This document shows, piece by piece, positions 24,431 through 31,530 of a stretch of DNA of 35,108 nucleotides (position 1 is the first letter of the stretch; every line of letters begins with the position of its first letter). Position numbers and translations under genes: made by a program. A model generated the notes under the pieces. It saw nothing but the letters and a program-made list of their open reading frames with translations, was not told the DNA's origin and did not search any database. The stretch comes from an uncultured Porphyromonadaceae bacterium (GTDB lineage Bacteria > Bacteroidota > Bacteroidia > Bacteroidales > Muribaculaceae): contig CAMWUJ010000029.1 of the NCBI GenBank assembly GCA_947177405.1, forward strand, positions 1-35,108. Direction: 5' to 3'.

Positions 24431-24514
24431 GGTTGGGAGCACTCCAGAGTCGTACTCCCCATAGAGATGCTGCCGCAGATAGGTTTTTAAGATACTTCGT
24501 AAATTAAAGAGTTA

Positions 24515-25873
24515 TCATTGCAATTCCTCCGGCATAAAGGTATAATTCAGCTTCTCGACTTGAGCAGTCAGAGTCTGAGGAAGCAGACGAGCATACACTT
24601 TCTCAGTGATGTCAGTTGAACTATGCCCGAGGAGGCGACTAACAACGGTCATTGTTAGACCGTCATTGATAGCAAGGACTGCAAATGTATGGCGTGCCGT
24701 GTGAAATGAAAGTGGGAATGGGAAATTCAATCGTTCTCCTACGACTCTCAGAGATTGATTCACACATTTGGTGGCCGTATTACGCGCACGATAAAGCGAA
24801 TCGGCATCATTCAGGCTCAGGTCATCCTTTACCAGATCGAACACATATTTCTTTCGTCGTCCCATGGTCTGCCATTTTCGAAGAATACGTAAAGCCGGTT
24901 CTGTCAAAGGAATCTTATGTCCTTTGCTTGTCTTGATGAGTACCTTGCTCAGTTCTCTCTTCTCGAAGTCTATATGATTCCATTGAAGCGTCATAACATC
25001 CACAATGCGTAGTCCGCAAGCATGAAAGGCGAAAAGGAACATTTCGATAAATTCCTTTCGACGTGGTTCGGTATCGGAATTATAAAATTCGACCAACTTT
25101 GCGAGCTGTTCTTTAGTGAGATTATGACCGTCAAATTCCTTTTCGCCCTCGGCCTCAAGTGAAGCTTTCTCTTGAATACGCATATCCTGAATTCCTGCAT
25201 TTATCTCGCGGTCAATCAATCCAAGCGCGCATGCGGCCTCACAGCCTTTAAGAATCGGCGTCAAGGAATGATTAATCGTTGCATCAGAATTGTTCTTGAA
25301 ATCTCTTCTCCATTTGATATACTTATCAATAAGATCTGCCGAAACTTCTCCAACATATACGCTATCCGGCTTATATGTTCCCGCTCCTGTTGCTCTCAGA
25401 AACATCCGGAAGATATTCATTGCGCTCTGACCATTCTTATAACGGCTATAACCAATCTTATTTCTGCAGTATTCAGAATCAAGTCGCTTATTTACGAACT
25501 CGATAAAATCCTCCCCTCTATCCTTACGCGTGATTGGCTTATCATCAAGAAAAGATATGATTATGTCTTCATTAACCTGTCCCAGAAACTTCTGGTTATA
25601 CTCATTTAGTCCGGCATCAACCTTGTTTACTTTTGCCAGTAGAAGATTGTTGAATCGCGCACTGTCAGGCATAGAGGCGCGGATCTCACCACGTCCGCCA
25701 TTACCATTAGGATTCCAGTCGGCCACTAAAACCGATATATTCATATTGCGCCTGATTGCGCATCCTCCGAAGATATATTCTATCTCTATTGGATAAAGTT
25801 TGGTTTTGTCGTAGTTCTTCGGACAACGAAGCCGGAAATGCCCGGTTGGGAATGGTTTCTTTTGTCTGCCCAT
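24515..25873 (-). CDS. Tyrosine-type site-specific recombinase / integrase
   Basis: A 452-residue integrase of the Bacteroidales mobile-element type. Residues 1-110 form an arm-type DNA-binding region, about 120-215 the core-binding SAM-like domain, and 250-440 the catalytic domain. Catalytic residues visible are Arg289 in CGLRIVD, Lys317 in KTSKGHK, His391-x-x-Arg394 in HTARHTF, His417 in LLGHSS and nucleophile Tyr427 in KVYARL, so it should be active. It has its own promoter (25922-25951) and lies beside clustered repeats that could be its arm sites (25980-26333). I infer that it integrates and excises the 12-kb segment bounded by 18-bp direct repeats. Confidence 0.94.
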   Translation of the reverse strand: MGRQKKPFPTGHFRLRCPKNYDKTKLYPIEIEYIFGGCAIRRNMNISVLVADWNPNGNGGRGEIRASMPDSARFNNLLLAKVNKVDAGLNEYNQKFLGQVNEDIIISFLDDKPITRKDRGEDFIEFVNKRLDSEYCRNKIGYSRYKNGQSAMNIFRMFLRATGAGTYKPDSVYVGEVSADLIDKYIKWRRDFKNNSDATINHSLTPILKGCEAACALGLIDREINAGIQDMRIQEKASLEAEGEKEFDGHNLTKEQLAKLVEFYNSDTEPRRKEFIEMFLFAFHACGLRIVDVMTLQWNHIDFEKRELSKVLIKTSKGHKIPLTEPALRILRKWQTMGRRKKYVFDLVKDDLSLNDADSLYRARNTATKCVNQSLRVVGERLNFPFPLSFHTARHTFAVLAINDGLTMTVVSRLLGHSSTDITEKVYARLLPQTLTAQVEKLNYTFMPEELQ

Positions 25874-25921
25874 ATTTACTTGTCTTTACTTGTCAATACT
25901 CACTAAGGTCGGAATATGATG

Positions 25922-25951
25922 CAAATATACTATAATAGACAAGTAAACAAA
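25922..25951 (-). promoter_or_regulatory. Bacteroidetes-type promoter of the recombinase
   Basis: On the minus strand TTTG (25948-25951) precedes TATATTTG (25922-25929) by 18 bases, slightly short of the usual 19-21. GACAAGTAAA motifs lie on both sides, including two close copies between promoter and start codon, so the recombinase may bind and repress its own promoter. Confidence 0.5.
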
Positions 25952-26013
25952 TTTTCGGCGGAGTAACTGCCTGAAAATAGGCAAGTTTATTTTGCGGTAA
26001 AAGAACAGAAAAA

Positions 26014-26049
26014 GCGATTGACAAGTTTATTTATTCACTTATCAATCGC
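26014..26049 (-). terminator. Intrinsic terminator on the minus strand (right module)
   Basis: A 13-bp stem (arms 26014-26026 and 26037-26049) with a single G:U pair in minus-strand RNA at the same stem position as in the 14208-14244 terminator, followed by U5. It is 44 bases after the stop of the FFNEEEY ORF and upstream of the recombinase promoter. Confidence 0.7.
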
Positions 26050-26093
26050 CTGTATTTTAATTATTTAAGGCAAATATTTCGCCTAATTCCGGC

Positions 26094-26129
26094 TTAATAC
26101 TCCTCTTCGTTGAAAAACACTACCACCAT
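26094..26129 (-). CDS. Tiny ORF ending FFNEEEY (leader peptide or gene remnant)
   Basis: Eleven codons from ATG to TAA encode MVVVFFNEEEY. The tail equals that at 14275-14313 except for silent changes, and a terminator follows. A TTTGTTTGGCC element lies about 40-50 bases before the ATG on the minus strand. Either a short translated leader, or an internal deletion that fused the beginning and end of a longer gene. Function unknown. Confidence 0.35.
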   Translation of the reverse strand: MVVVFFNEEEY

Positions 26130-26163
26130 TGACTATCAATCAGTTATAACGCAATGTATTGCA

Positions 26164-26181
26164 TTTGGCCAAACAAACTCT
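26164..26181 (+). repeat. 18-bp direct repeat, right copy (candidate att site)
   Basis: Identical to 14106-14123 and in the same orientation, 290 bases upstream of the recombinase start codon. It includes the palindrome TTTGGCCAAA. Confidence 0.45.
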
Positions 26182-26391
26182 GCTGTCATCCCTATATTCA
26201 TCTTCCTTTAGGAATACAAAATAGAAATATTGACCGTTGGACTAAAAATCCTCCTTTGCGACAAGTTTATTTTTGTATTATACTGATATAACGCAATATA
26301 GAGGCATCATATTTTGGGATATGACAAGTTTATAACATTTGTTAACATTAATAAAGAACAATTATACTAAAACTATTATAAATATTGTTTC

Positions 26392-27411
26392 TTATTTGTA
26401 GAACAAAGAGGTAAATCTTAAACCTGTGTCAGTATCCTCACCAGTAACGATTTTTGCGTCAGGGTTGAGGACCTTCAATTCAAAATCGTCTCCAAGTCTT
26501 AGAGTATTAAACTTAGTCAACTTTCTCCGTTTAATAGCAGTTACATCAGGGTGAATACCTTCTACCAGAGATTCATAACCCACACCAGCATCTTTTAGAA
26601 GATCTTCTAAAAGTTCTTTGTGTGGTTCCATCTGACAAACTTGATCAATTAAAGTTTGTTGATTTATATTTATACCAGAACTAAAAAGATGATCAATGGC
26701 AGTTGCCGTTTTCGCACATTCAATATCATTTTCGTTTTTTTTTAGTTCACGAACAAATGAGGCACACACCTCCACCAGCTTTATTGAATTATTGTACCTA
26801 TCATCTTCGGCATCTTCTACATGCAAAAAGCTGTCAATCCAATAATGTGCATCAGATCCATTATTAGTCTTATCCACTGTGAATACTACATAACCCTTCT
26901 CTGCATTTAAATTTATTACGATACAGCCCTTGTCTAGATTCTTAATGCCAACTCCATAGTTAGTCCTAACATTAATCACAGAGCCTATATTCTCATAAGA
27001 TAAGAATGCCTCTTTCCTTTCATTTTTAAGAAGTATGACACATTCATGTTTTGCTCCTAAATATAAACATGTAGCTAAAATTACATAGAACTCACCACAC
27101 TTTACATTTGGGTGAATACTTTGCTCATATAGATAGGCCGCCAAATTATTAGATTGCTTTAAAAAGCACTCGGGATTACTGAAAATCTTCTTTATAAAAT
27201 TATACGTAGGATTCAAATCTATGGATTCTATATACGTGAAATGTTTCTGATTGATAAAATCAAAGTTTTTATCAATCATTTCCTTTATAAATTCCTCAGA
27301 CTGTCCCAACACAGTTAATTGACTGGCATAGGATATACCTTCTCCTAAGGTTTTATTGCCAACTACTTGTATTGCGACAGCCTGTATTGTAGATATATTC
27401 AGTCTATTCAT
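26392..27411 (-). CDS. NdpA/NA37-like nucleoid-associated protein, fourth gene of ABC-3C operon
   Basis: A 339-residue protein that I match, with moderate certainty, to the NA37/YejK (NdpA) family: an N-terminal region of about 95 residues, then a fold with ECVILLKNERKEAFLSYE (about 123-140), YGVGIKNLDKGCIVINL, and DAHYWIDSFLHVED, resembling the family's YW...FL element, followed by a helical segment and a beta-rich end. YejK binds nucleoid DNA in E. coli. The ATG overlaps the DUF3732 stop by one base (TAATG), so it is translationally coupled to the ABC-3C genes and probably works with them. NdpA-like proteins are not among the three standard components I know for these systems. Confidence 0.6.
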   Translation of the reverse strand: MNRLNISTIQAVAIQVVGNKTLGEGISYASQLTVLGQSEEFIKEMIDKNFDFINQKHFTYIESIDLNPTYNFIKKIFSNPECFLKQSNNLAAYLYEQSIHPNVKCGEFYVILATCLYLGAKHECVILLKNERKEAFLSYENIGSVINVRTNYGVGIKNLDKGCIVINLNAEKGYVVFTVDKTNNGSDAHYWIDSFLHVEDAEDDRYNNSIKLVEVCASFVRELKKNENDIECAKTATAIDHLFSSGININQQTLIDQVCQMEPHKELLEDLLKDAGVGYESLVEGIHPDVTAIKRRKLTKFNTLRLGDDFELKVLNPDAKIVTGEDTDTGLRFTSLFYK

Positions 27412-29309
27412 TACTCTACGATATATTTAGGTATTAGCCCGTAATCCTTATCCTCGGTGAATACATACCTTGTTACAAAATACGGCAGATCATTCCAATA
27501 TTCCGGGTCAGCATGTTCTACCATTATTATCTGAAAATGCTCATCCTTATCGTTACTGATATTTTGGCTCATGAAATTATCAATAAGAGAAAAAGCGGCT
27601 TTCAGTTTAGCTTCATCATCTTTTGTGCTTACATACATACCTCTTTCATTTGATAACTTATTTCCCTCTCTATGACCAAAATATGGGATACTAGGTTGAT
27701 CAATGAACAAAAAATTGGGGACTCGTACATTCTTACGAGAAGATATAAATTCGTGCAATCCAAGAAAAAAGCACAAATGTAGAAACATATAGTTTGATTT
27801 ACTCCCTACATTTCTTATGTAAGCGTATTCATCTTTTTTACGAACTCTTAAAGTAGCGTTTTCCAAATCAAACGAGACTTCACAGTTCCTATACGAATCC
27901 GACATCCCGCTTTGAATATCATAGTATGTCTGGATATTCTGATTTAACTCTTTTATTGCCAAATTATTTTGAGTCTTAAGATTTTCAATTTGACAGCTAA
28001 TTTCTTTTACATCCTCTTTGGTGTTGGCAACTTTAACATCACCAACATATTTAGAAGGTTTACGTTCCAGTACTTTTAGTCTGGCAGCTAATTCAAGAGC
28101 AGTCACAACTTTCTCTGAATTGAGTTCGATCTTGGATGTTTTTTCAAGGTATTCAATTCTTTTTAATAAATTCGATTCCTGTTCCTGAAGAGCAACATAC
28201 TTTTCCTGAAAATCCGATGGAAGAGCTTCTACTTTAAATTCGACATTTTCAATATTCCTAAAAGCTTTTTCTAAAGATTCATACAGCATTATTGTCTCAT
28301 CAGACAAGATATGAACATCCAGATTCTCTACAAGGAATTCCATTGGAGTAATAGATTCCTTTATTGCTTGAGCATATCTACAGCTTCTCTCATATTCTCT
28401 TCTTAAGGAATTTAAATCTCTGAGTTGTTTCCGAACATTATGAAGGTCAATGTAGTGCGAGTCTATCTCATTTAACACAGTCTTTCCACGTTTAATCCGA
28501 TTAAGCTCATTCTTAAATCTTTCAATACCATCAAAAACTGTCTCCACTTCTTTGCCGACATCGGGTGTAGAAGAAATCAAACCCAAGGATATGGCTTCTT
28601 CTATTATGCCAGAAAGTGTCTGCAAATACTTTTTTTCATTTTCCGCATCCTTCTTTTTATTTGCTTCCTCTTTTCTTATTTTTTTTATTAAGGTTTCTTT
28701 ACTCTGTTCAAGGTCCTTAACAGAAAAAGCATCCATGCCAAGACCTACCTGCAGAATATTGGGTAGATAACGAAAATATTCTCTTTCTCCAAAAAAATTG
28801 GTATCAAAGTAGGTATTCAAAGTTGCAATTATATCTTCCGTCAGGTATGATAACATCATCATATGACGAAAATGTATTTGGAAGGTTTTCTTCTTTTCCT
28901 CAATTTCAATTCCTGCCACATGAAACTTCTCATCCATCCATTGTTCTAACTCTACCCTACTGATATTGGTAGTAGGTATCGGATATGAATCTGAGAAATC
29001 ATCACAATCCTCCTTCCAGTATATATCTTTAGTTACAGTTCCAGTGAATGGCGCTGTACGTGCAACAGCATAATCATGGCCATCAAGATGAAAAATTAAG
29101 CCATACCATTGCACATTCTGATTTATGACATCTTCAACGATGCTTGATTCTGGGGAGAATAGACAATAATCTATTATCCGTAGAATAGATGATTTCCCTG
29201 TTGAAGAGTTCCCTGTAATAACATTCACTTTATCAGGTTCAAACTCATAAGTCATAGGTTGCCGATGGGTTTTAAACCATAGTTTCAGTTTTTTTATATA
29301 GAAATTCAT
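27411..29309 (-). CDS. DUF3732 ABC/SMC-type ATPase of an ABC three-component system
   Basis: A 632-residue Rad50/SMC-like ATPase. Walker A GNSSTGKS lies at 33-40, a long coiled-coil region at about 190-470, the signature-like region VGSKSNYMFLHLCFFLGLH before about 525, and Walker B with Asp537 in FLFIDQPSIPYFG. A Gln follows this Asp where most ABC ATPases have the catalytic Glu; as I recall, DUF3732 proteins share this DQPS motif. In ABC-3C systems the ATPase is thought to sense nucleic-acid or replication anomalies and release an effector. It overlaps the middle-component gene by 4 bases and the NdpA-like gene by 1 base. Confidence 0.9.
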   Translation of the reverse strand: MNFYIKKLKLWFKTHRQPMTYEFEPDKVNVITGNSSTGKSSILRIIDYCLFSPESSIVEDVINQNVQWYGLIFHLDGHDYAVARTAPFTGTVTKDIYWKEDCDDFSDSYPIPTTNISRVELEQWMDEKFHVAGIEIEEKKKTFQIHFRHMMMLSYLTEDIIATLNTYFDTNFFGEREYFRYLPNILQVGLGMDAFSVKDLEQSKETLIKKIRKEEANKKKDAENEKKYLQTLSGIIEEAISLGLISSTPDVGKEVETVFDGIERFKNELNRIKRGKTVLNEIDSHYIDLHNVRKQLRDLNSLRREYERSCRYAQAIKESITPMEFLVENLDVHILSDETIMLYESLEKAFRNIENVEFKVEALPSDFQEKYVALQEQESNLLKRIEYLEKTSKIELNSEKVVTALELAARLKVLERKPSKYVGDVKVANTKEDVKEISCQIENLKTQNNLAIKELNQNIQTYYDIQSGMSDSYRNCEVSFDLENATLRVRKKDEYAYIRNVGSKSNYMFLHLCFFLGLHEFISSRKNVRVPNFLFIDQPSIPYFGHREGNKLSNERGMYVSTKDDEAKLKAAFSLIDNFMSQNISNDKDEHFQIIMVEHADPEYWNDLPYFVTRYVFTEDKDYGLIPKYIVE

Positions 29310-29737
29310 AGACTGATATTAAATTCTTTATATAACGTGGCTATCTCATAAGAATGGATATAATCCAAACCTGCTTCAATATCGTTCAATATGCGCTTCA
29401 GTCTTCCTTCCGATCTAGATTCAATAACTGAACTTAGATGAGAGTTCGAAGGAAGCTTTTTAATCATCCCCTCCTCAATCTCTATACATCCACCTTGGGC
29501 TAACAATATCAATGAGTTCATAATATAGGGTAATAAATCTTTGTAACTTAAACTTATCTTGGAATATTTCTTGTAGTCAATCCCATTTCTATAAGTTGAC
29601 AAAATGAGATGGCGCATACTATCATTTAGCAAGATCGTAAGTATAAGCGTAGTCTGAGCAACTGTTAATGATCTTTTTTCAATCAACGGTGAAATACAAC
29701 AAGCTATAAATGCCTCGTTATTTAATCTATAGTCCAT
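29306..29737 (-). CDS. ABC-3C middle component
   Basis: A 143-residue helical protein matching the small middle component of ABC three-component systems: an N-terminal NNEAFIACCISPLI helix, a Leu-rich stretch LTVAQTTLILTILL, YRNGIDYKKYS, and a winged-helix-like part with LLPYIMNSLILLAQGGCIEIEEGMIKKLP. It probably bridges the DUF3732 ATPase and the effector; the exact activity is unknown. It overlaps the effector gene by 11 bases upstream and the ATPase gene by 4 downstream. Confidence 0.82.
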   Translation of the reverse strand: MDYRLNNEAFIACCISPLIEKRSLTVAQTTLILTILLNDSMRHLILSTYRNGIDYKKYSKISLSYKDLLPYIMNSLILLAQGGCIEIEEGMIKKLPSNSHLSSVIESRSEGRLKRILNDIEAGLDYIHSYEIATLYKEFNISL

Positions 29738-30992
29738 TTTGTCTAAAATCTTCTCCGTTATACTTTTCTTTCCAATCTGATCTCCACCCTATAGTCGGAT
29801 GATCACCGTCAGAGAAATAATAATAACAACCGTACACAGATTCGATATTTAATACTTCTCCTACAAAGTTTACTTTTGAATTACGAATTTGATAGAGTAT
29901 ATCCTTCGCTGATTTTTTGATATCTTGCTCACACGACTCATCAGATAAGCAACCATTATAATGTTCGAAATGATTTTCCCAATTTAAGTGAATATCTTTT
30001 TCGAATGCTTGCTGTTCATCTATTGATATATCTTGTTTTGAAGTGTTATAATCATTCTCAAAACTCAATCTTTGTGTTATAGTGCTTACAATATTATTAT
30101 CTTTAACTGCATAGTCTCCGATATCAACTAACTGTTTGATGAACGTAGACGAAAAATATTTATTTAGGTCCGTCCCTATCGATGGAAATGGCATTGTAAT
30201 AAATTTTTGACAACGGTATTGTCTAAAGATTGAACCAAAATGCTCATCAAAACTTTTTCCTGTAAACTTACTACACATTCCTTTTAGTATTGTATCTTTA
30301 AATGAATCTATCAATCGTCCAAATAAAATCTCAGTCAATACCGATACCCTGCTTTCTGATACATGTTTACTATATCTCAAAATATCGGATATCTCCTTAA
30401 ATAATTCTTCAACGCTTTGCGTAATGACCTCTACAGACGACAACAATTCCCTTTTCAAGTCAAATTTATCCAATGTATTTGCATAAGAAGTGACCTTAGA
30501 TGGCTTATCTTCTTGACTCTCACCATTTCCTTTAGAGTTTTCCTTATTAGCTTGCTCGGATACATAGTTCTCTATTTCATTCCACTTTTTCTCGGTATCT
30601 GTATCAGTCTTTAAATACTGACGAATTAGATCAATTAAATCATTATGATCAGTGTCCTTATTAGTAATAAGGACAAATTTTGATTTCGATATCCACTTTT
30701 TCTGGTCCTCTAATGTTCCCTTACTTTGTATTACCTTTACCCAAATATGTAAGGTTTTCCATAAATCACAATCCCTATTCGTTAGATTTTTTGATTTACC
30801 GGTAATACTATGTTTTAGTTGGAAATAGCTAATTTTTTCAGAATCCTCCAAAGCGACATCATCATGTAATTCCAATGAAGCCTCCTCTTCCGGTTTCAAT
30901 GACAACAAGGTTTTCAGATAGTAATATATTTGAAATTCAAACCCTGCTATTGTCGGGATTGCACTAAATGCGTTCTTAATGTCCGGACTCAT
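29727..30992 (-). CDS. ABC-3C effector with N-terminal Cap4/DUF4297-like nuclease domain
   Basis: A 421-residue protein. The first 115 residues look like the PD-(D/E)XK nuclease fold of DUF4297/Cap4-type effectors: AGFEFQIYYYL (16-26), Glu41, the acidic pair Asp44-Asp45, and Gln58-Leu-Lys60-His in YFQLKHS as the (E/Q)xK strand. Residues about 115-170 form a charged linker, and 180-421 a helical C-terminal domain of the type linking effectors to ABC-3C complexes (ending TIGWRSDWKEKYNGEDFR). It is the first gene of the four-gene operon, behind a very AT-rich leader with an inverted repeat at 31044-31065. I infer that it degrades DNA when released by the ATPase. Confidence 0.78.
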   Translation of the reverse strand: MSPDIKNAFSAIPTIAGFEFQIYYYLKTLLSLKPEEEASLELHDDVALEDSEKISYFQLKHSITGKSKNLTNRDCDLWKTLHIWVKVIQSKGTLEDQKKWISKSKFVLITNKDTDHNDLIDLIRQYLKTDTDTEKKWNEIENYVSEQANKENSKGNGESQEDKPSKVTSYANTLDKFDLKRELLSSVEVITQSVEELFKEISDILRYSKHVSESRVSVLTEILFGRLIDSFKDTILKGMCSKFTGKSFDEHFGSIFRQYRCQKFITMPFPSIGTDLNKYFSSTFIKQLVDIGDYAVKDNNIVSTITQRLSFENDYNTSKQDISIDEQQAFEKDIHLNWENHFEHYNGCLSDESCEQDIKKSAKDILYQIRNSKVNFVGEVLNIESVYGCYYYFSDGDHPTIGWRSDWKEKYNGEDFRQNGL

Positions 30993-31043
30993 ACCATACT
31001 TTGAAAAATATCATTATATCTATTATATTTATTAGAACATAAA

Positions 31044-31065
31044 TTAGATAACTTTTATTATCTAA
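31044..31065. promoter_or_regulatory. Inverted repeat upstream of the ABC-3C operon
   Basis: Perfect 8-bp arms TTAGATAA/TTATCTAA around a 6-base loop, about 50-70 bases before the effector start codon in an AT-rich leader. The half-site repeats that of the hairpin at 14323-14354. Possible operator for the HTH protein encoded just upstream. Confidence 0.45.
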
Positions 31066-31230
31066 AAAATATCTAAATTCATATTCCTTTAGTTAGTTTT
31101 TTTGTTATTTTAACTTATAATTAGATTTAAACCTATTGTATTGCAAAAAAATGTATTAGAATTATCAATATGAGAGAGCACACCAGAAAGTCTTTTACTT
31201 CGGGCGTGCTCTACATGGAGGCTCTAATAA

Positions 31231-31530
31231 TCAAATCCCAAGAATATCTAAAGTGCTTGCAAAAGGCGTATGGTGAAAAGTTTTTAGGAACATATCTAAA
31301 TCTTCCTGAGTATACCAATATTTATCTCCTTCACGGGAATATCCTAGATAACCACAATCACGAAGTTTCTTTAGATATTTATCCTTGATGTTTAAAATAG
31401 CCATAATCGCTTTATTATCGTAAACTCGCAGTGACGAGTTTTCAGGAGGAGATTTGAGGTGGGTCTCTATGAGGGTAAGAATCCTTGCGAGCATCTCCCC
31501 TTCACTGAGATTGGAGGTCTTTGTTTTCAT
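31231..31530 (-). CDS. Excisionase-like helix-turn-helix protein (copy 2)
   Basis: A 99-residue MerR/Xis-type HTH protein, clearly paralogous to the product of 23595-23882: NKAIMAILNIKDKYLKKLRD and GYLGYSREGDKYWYTQEDLDMFL give about 65-70 percent identity over the last 58 residues by eye. A helical N-terminus (EGEMLARILTLIETHL) may dimerise. It lies 238 bases upstream of the ABC-3C operon on the same strand and is the last minus-strand gene before the conjugative-transposon genes. It could regulate the operon or be the excision factor of a neighbouring element; no integrase directly partners it here. Confidence 0.82.
   Translation of the reverse strand: MKTKTSNLSEGEMLARILTLIETHLKSPPENSSLRVYDNKAIMAILNIKDKYLKKLRDCGYLGYSREGDKYWYTQEDLDMFLKTFHHTPFASTLDILGI

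Larger units (their letters stand above)
23883..24514. other. Structured gene-free region between recombinase and HTH gene
   Basis: No gene is supported apart from a possible N-terminal extension of the HTH gene up to 24032. It contains a 7-bp inverted repeat (acatcca/tggatgt, near 23951-23970), repeats of ATGGGTATAT with a perfect 14-bp palindrome (24049-24088), a cluster of GTCCG-type motifs (about 24210-24255) and a cloverleaf-like set of inverted repeats (24353-24430). The density of symmetric DNA next to a recombinase and an excisionase-like gene suggests protein-binding or DNA-processing sites. Confidence 0.6.
25980..26333 (+). repeat. Four 11-bp iterons (GACAAGTTTAT), candidate integrase arm sites
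   Basis: GACAAGTTTAT occurs exactly at 26020-26030, 26260-26270 and 26323-26333, and as GGCAAGTTTAT at 25980-25990, all in the same orientation. Spacings are 40, 240 and 63 bases. Related GACAAGTAAA motifs lie at the recombinase promoter. Tyrosine recombinases use such short repeats as arm-type sites around the core. Confidence 0.5.
25874..26391. other. Recombinase upstream region with repeats, terminator and tiny ORF
   Basis: This gene-poor stretch holds the recombinase promoter, several ACTTGTC/GACAAGT motifs, four copies of an 11-bp repeat (25980, 26020, 26260, 26323), a minus-strand terminator (26014-26049), an 11-codon ORF ending FFNEEEY (26094-26129), the right copy of the 18-bp direct repeat (26164-26181) and two copies of TATAACGCAAT (26145-26155, 26287-26297). 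It reads as the attachment and control region of the element. Confidence 0.6.

Noticed and set aside
31170..31388. 72-codon plus-strand open frame
   Set aside because: Mostly antisense to the HTH gene at 31231-31530; no homology pattern, and the HTH frame is clearly the conserved one.
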